Assembly (NCBI GenBank): GCA_035532735.1
Contig: DATKQM010000046.1
Location: 1 to 64,000 of the forward strand
Source: Chersky-840 sp035532735
GTDB taxonomy: Bacteria; Actinomycetota; Acidimicrobiia; Acidimicrobiales; UBA8190
Length of the DNA: 64,000 bases
Direction of reading: 5' to 3'
Made by a program: the position numbers and the translations under genes. Every line of letters starts with the position of its first letter. Positions within the stretch are counted from its first letter, which is position 1. Shown piece after piece: positions 59,564 to 64,000 of this stretch. The notes under the pieces are model-generated. The model searched no databases and was not told the origin of the DNA. It was given only the letters and a program-made list of their open reading frames with translations.

Positions 59564-60691
59564 TCAGCTGTAGCGGTCGAGGATGCTCGCTTCGGCGAGA
59601 CGGGCCAGGCCTTCTTTCACCGAACGGGCGCGGGCCTCACCCACGCCTTCGACCTCCTCGAGCTCGGCCACCGTGGTTCGCATGATCCGCTGCAATCCGG
59701 CGAAGTGATCGACGATTCTGTCCACGAGGGCCTCGGGAAAGCGCGGCAGGCGGTGCAACAGGCGATAGCCGCGCGGCTCCACCGGAGCATCGGGATCGGC
59801 GGGCCCGGCCCCGAGCCCCAGTGAGGCCGAGACACGGCGCGCGTCGAGCAGGTCGTCAGTGGACAAGCCCGCCAACACGTCCAGGGCCCTGTCACACTCC
59901 TCGTTCGACACGCCGTGATGACCGTCCTGCCCGTCACGGCGGGTGTGACCCTGGCGCGCCGGGGTCCGACCCGTGTTGACGTAATCACGCACGACGATCC
60001 GGCGCAACGGGTCGATGCCGTCGAGCACCTCCTCGAGCTGGAGCCGCAGCAGCCGTCCGTCCTCGCCGAGCTCCACCAGATCGACCTTGACCTCGTCCGC
60101 GATCCGGTCCAGCAATTCCGCAGGCTGGAGCACCGCCACCACGTCGCGCACGGTCACCGTGTCGGCGATCTCGAGTGCCGACAATGCCGACAGCGTGGTG
60201 TCGAGCCGTTGGCGGAACCGACGGGTGGTCTGCAGGGCCTGGCGCACCCGCTCGTGCAACCGCCGCTCGTCCTGCAGGACATGGCGCGTGTCGCGTCGGT
60301 AGACCGTGACCAGTCCCATGGCGGCCGACACCGACACCACCGGGACGTCGATGGACCGGGCGACCCGTTCCGCGGTGCGATGGCGCGTCCCGGTCTCGAT
60401 GGTGGGGATGGTGGCGTTGGGCATGAGATGCACATTGGCCCTGGCGATGCGATCGGCATGGGGAGAGAGGATGACCGCTCCGTCCATCTTGGCCAGCTCC
60501 GACAGGCGCTGCGGGCTGAACTCGGCGTCGAGAAGGAACCCACCGGTGCAGATCGACAGCACATCGGGCCCGTCGCCGACGACGAGGAGAAGACCCCGAT
60601 TGGCCTGCAGTACACGCTCGATGCCGTCGCGCAACGGTTGGCCCGGCGCAACGAGGGCCAGGGCGTCGGCCATGGCCGAGCTCGGTCGCAC
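59564..60691 (-). CDS. disA: DNA integrity scanning protein DisA (diadenylate cyclase)
   Basis: GTG 60691 follows GGGAGG; ATG 60673 and nearby GTG codons are alternatives. The DAC domain has LLLVVGDGP, LSELAKMDGAVILS (DGA motif) and GTRHRTAERVAR (RHR motif), which make c-di-AMP from two ATP. A central helical spine (HVLQDERRLHERVRQALQTT) leads to the C-terminal helix-hairpin-helix DNA-binding region (RIMRTTVAELEEVEGVGEAR). It scans DNA for branched structures. Located next to radA as in many Gram-positives. Confidence 0.96.
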   Translation of the reverse strand: MRPSSAMADALALVAPGQPLRDGIERVLQANRGLLLVVGDGPDVLSICTGGFLLDAEFSPQRLSELAKMDGAVILSPHADRIARANVHLMPNATIPTIETGTRHRTAERVARSIDVPVVSVSAAMGLVTVYRRDTRHVLQDERRLHERVRQALQTTRRFRQRLDTTLSALSALEIADTVTVRDVVAVLQPAELLDRIADEVKVDLVELGEDGRLLRLQLEEVLDGIDPLRRIVVRDYVNTGRTPARQGHTRRDGQDGHHGVSNEECDRALDVLAGLSTDDLLDARRVSASLGLGAGPADPDAPVEPRGYRLLHRLPRFPEALVDRIVDHFAGLQRIMRTTVAELEEVEGVGEARARSVKEGLARLAEASILDRYS

Positions 60692-60726
60692 CACCACCTC
60701 CCAATGGTACCCGGCGCCCTGTGCCG

Positions 60727-62157
60727 CTATTCCTCGCCGTCGGGCGGTGCGGTGGACCCCATGGCCAGCGCGATGGCCTGTCCCAGTGACCGCACGTGGA
60801 CGACCTCCATCCCCGGAGGTCCGTCGGGACACGACGAGGGAACGAGGGCATGACGAAATCCCACGCGCGCCGCCTCGGCCAGTCGCCGCGGGGCGTGGGG
60901 AACCTGTCGGATCTCGCCCCCGAGGCCCACTTCGCCGAACACGACGAGATCGGGCGGCAGAGGCCGGTCGGTGACCGCCGAGGCGAGGGCGAGCGCCAAG
61001 GCCAGATCCGCGGCGGGCTCGAGCACCCGGATGCCGCCCACGGCCGAGGCGAAGACGTCGGTCCGCGTTACCGACACCCCGGCCCGCTGCTCGAGGACGG
61101 CCAACAGCAGCGCCAACCGACCCCCATCGACGCCCTGGGCCGAACGCCGGCTCGGGGTGTCCGAGGCGGTGCGCGACGTGAGCGCCTGGACCTCGACCAA
61201 CAGGGCCCGCTGGCCCTGCATGGCGGGCAGCACCGCGCTCCCCGGCGCACCGGGGCGACGGTCACCGAGCAGCAGTCGGTAGGGGTCGGTCACCACGGCG
61301 AGGCCGGTGTCGTTCATCTCGAAGAGCCCGAGCTCGCCGGTGGGCCCGAAACGATGCTTGGTGGCCCGCACCGTCCGCAGGGCGTGGTGGCGGTCGCCCT
61401 CGACCCCGAGGACGGTGTCGACGAGGTGCTCCAAGGTGCGCGGACCGGCCAGAGTCCCTTCCTTGGTGACGTGACCCACCACCACGATGGCCACGCGATG
61501 GAGCTTGGCCAGGTGCACGACCTGGTCGGTGCACGCCCGCACCTGGCCCAGGCTGCCCGGGATGCCTGCCACGGCGGGGTCGAAGACGGCCTGGATCGAG
61601 TCGACGACCACCAACCCCGGGGCGGTGTCAACCAAGGCGGCGGGGAGCGCGGACAGATCCGTGGTGGCGAGCACCATGAGCCCGGCGGGCAGCGGCCCGA
61701 GTCGCTCGGCTCGGCGACGCACCTGCTGGGCGGACTCCTCGGCCGAGACGAGCAGCACCGGAGCACCCCTGCCCGCCATCGAGGCGAGGACCTGGAGCAA
61801 CAACGTCGACTTCCCCACCCCGGGCTCCCCGCCCAGCAAGGTCACCGACCCCGGCACGAGCCCACCCCCGAGGACCCGGTCGAGCTCGGCCAGGCCCGTG
61901 GGAACAGGGCCGGACTGGGTGGGGTCGACGGCGTCGAGGGGCAGAGCCCGGGCGCTCGCTTCCACCGGGCCGGGCCCGAAGACCCCCTCGGCCAGCAGGT
62001 CCAGGGCTCCCGTGGCGCGCCGGGGCTGCGACACCGAACCTGCGACCTGCTCCTCGACGAGGCTGTTCCACTCGCCACAGGTCGGGCACCGCCCGGCCCA
62101 GCGCGGGGTCCCGCCCCCACAGGCGCGACACCGGTGCACCGTTCGCGGTCGTCCCAT
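60727..62157 (-). CDS. radA: DNA repair protein RadA
   Basis: The 476-residue protein has the N-terminal C4 zinc finger (HRCRACGGGTPRWAGRCPTC), Walker A LLGGEPGVGKSTLLLQ, the RadA motif with KHRFG in place of the usual KNRFG, Walker B-like LVVVDSIQAV and a C-terminal Lon-protease-like domain (DLALALALASAVTDRPLPPD, FGEVGLGGEIRQV). It promotes branch migration and processing of recombination intermediates. Cotranscribed with disA (36-base gap). Confidence 0.96.
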   Translation of the reverse strand: MGRPRTVHRCRACGGGTPRWAGRCPTCGEWNSLVEEQVAGSVSQPRRATGALDLLAEGVFGPGPVEASARALPLDAVDPTQSGPVPTGLAELDRVLGGGLVPGSVTLLGGEPGVGKSTLLLQVLASMAGRGAPVLLVSAEESAQQVRRRAERLGPLPAGLMVLATTDLSALPAALVDTAPGLVVVDSIQAVFDPAVAGIPGSLGQVRACTDQVVHLAKLHRVAIVVVGHVTKEGTLAGPRTLEHLVDTVLGVEGDRHHALRTVRATKHRFGPTGELGLFEMNDTGLAVVTDPYRLLLGDRRPGAPGSAVLPAMQGQRALLVEVQALTSRTASDTPSRRSAQGVDGGRLALLLAVLEQRAGVSVTRTDVFASAVGGIRVLEPAADLALALALASAVTDRPLPPDLVVFGEVGLGGEIRQVPHAPRRLAEAARVGFRHALVPSSCPDGPPGMEVVHVRSLGQAIALAMGSTAPPDGEE

Positions 62158-62263
62158 CCGACCGACGCTAGGGACGGGGTGTGACAGTCATGCTGACCGA
62201 CGGCGGACCCAGGAGACTCAGTTGGTCAGAACCCTGGGTAACGACTCAGGAGACGGGTGCGAC

Positions 62264-64000
<1,737 letters not shown>

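Overview
The window is high-GC actinobacterial chromosome. Supporting marks are a WhiB protein, CarD, actinobacterial-type HemQ, glucosyl-3-phosphoglycerate synthase, a DUF3263 protein, a large AfsR/SARP-type regulator, lone CIRCE-controlled groEL, the clpC-radA-disA-carD-ispD-ispF-rlmB block, and frequent GTG/TTG starts with GTGA/ATGA stop-start overlaps. The secreted protein repertoire and gene order suggest class Acidimicrobiia, but no rRNA or ribosomal protein gene is present to prove it.

Left part (1-18.2 kb) is accessory. It opens with the 3' part of a tRNA-Ser followed by a decayed tyrosine integrase. A diverged copy of the tRNA 3' end lies at 18174, so the interval may be an old integrated island. 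It holds a secreted double beta-propeller protein, remnants of a transposase, a response regulator and a phosphodiester glycosidase, then an intact glycosidase lipoprotein, a WhiB protein, an SGNH hydrolase, an alpha/beta hydrolase, an acetyltransferase and a methyltransferase. Its right end (12.35-17.72 kb) is a coherent redox cluster: a DoxX/DoxD-Rieske fusion, a small cytochrome-b-like membrane protein, a ferric-reductase-like flavoprotein, an FMN-binding secreted protein and the ApbE flavin transferase that would load it.

18.2-24.6 kb carries a DUF899 protein, a secretory lipase lipoprotein, a phospholipase-C-like phosphoesterase, a winged-helix/coiled-coil protein, and remnants of a VOC protein and a methyltransferase. 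A leader rich in inverted repeats precedes a 1196-residue SARP-AAA-TPR regulator (24.6-28.2 kb).

28.2-37.7 kb: a Cys-nucleophile alpha/beta hydrolase next to a cholesterol-oxidase-like GMC gene that has lost most of its middle; a double GNAT protein; a copper amine oxidase; a two-gene unit of an iron-staple PD-(D/E)XK nuclease and an unknown partner; a patatin-like phospholipase with a small membrane protein; a Cys-rich small protein; and a NUDIX hydrolase.

37.7-46.0 kb, all on the minus strand: a phosphate uptake locus in the order pstB-pstS-pstC-pstA, followed by a broken second pstA whose stop overlaps the start of a PhoB-type regulator. Upstream of pstB is a tightly overlapped hemQ-larE-NIL-unknown operon.

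46.1-64.0 kb is core genome: groEL with CIRCE and a strong terminator, threonine synthase overlapping a MoaD/ThiS-like protein, compatible-solute genes (gpgS, glycerate kinase, otsA, otsB) with an interposed TetR and a truncated MFS pump gene, a LytR_C protein with a DUF3263 protein, tRNA-Thr(UGU), a crotonase, rlmB, ispF, ispD, carD, disA, radA and the 3' part of clpC. No CRISPR array, rRNA operon or intact transposon was seen. Many pseudogenes point to recent or ongoing gene loss outside the core block.
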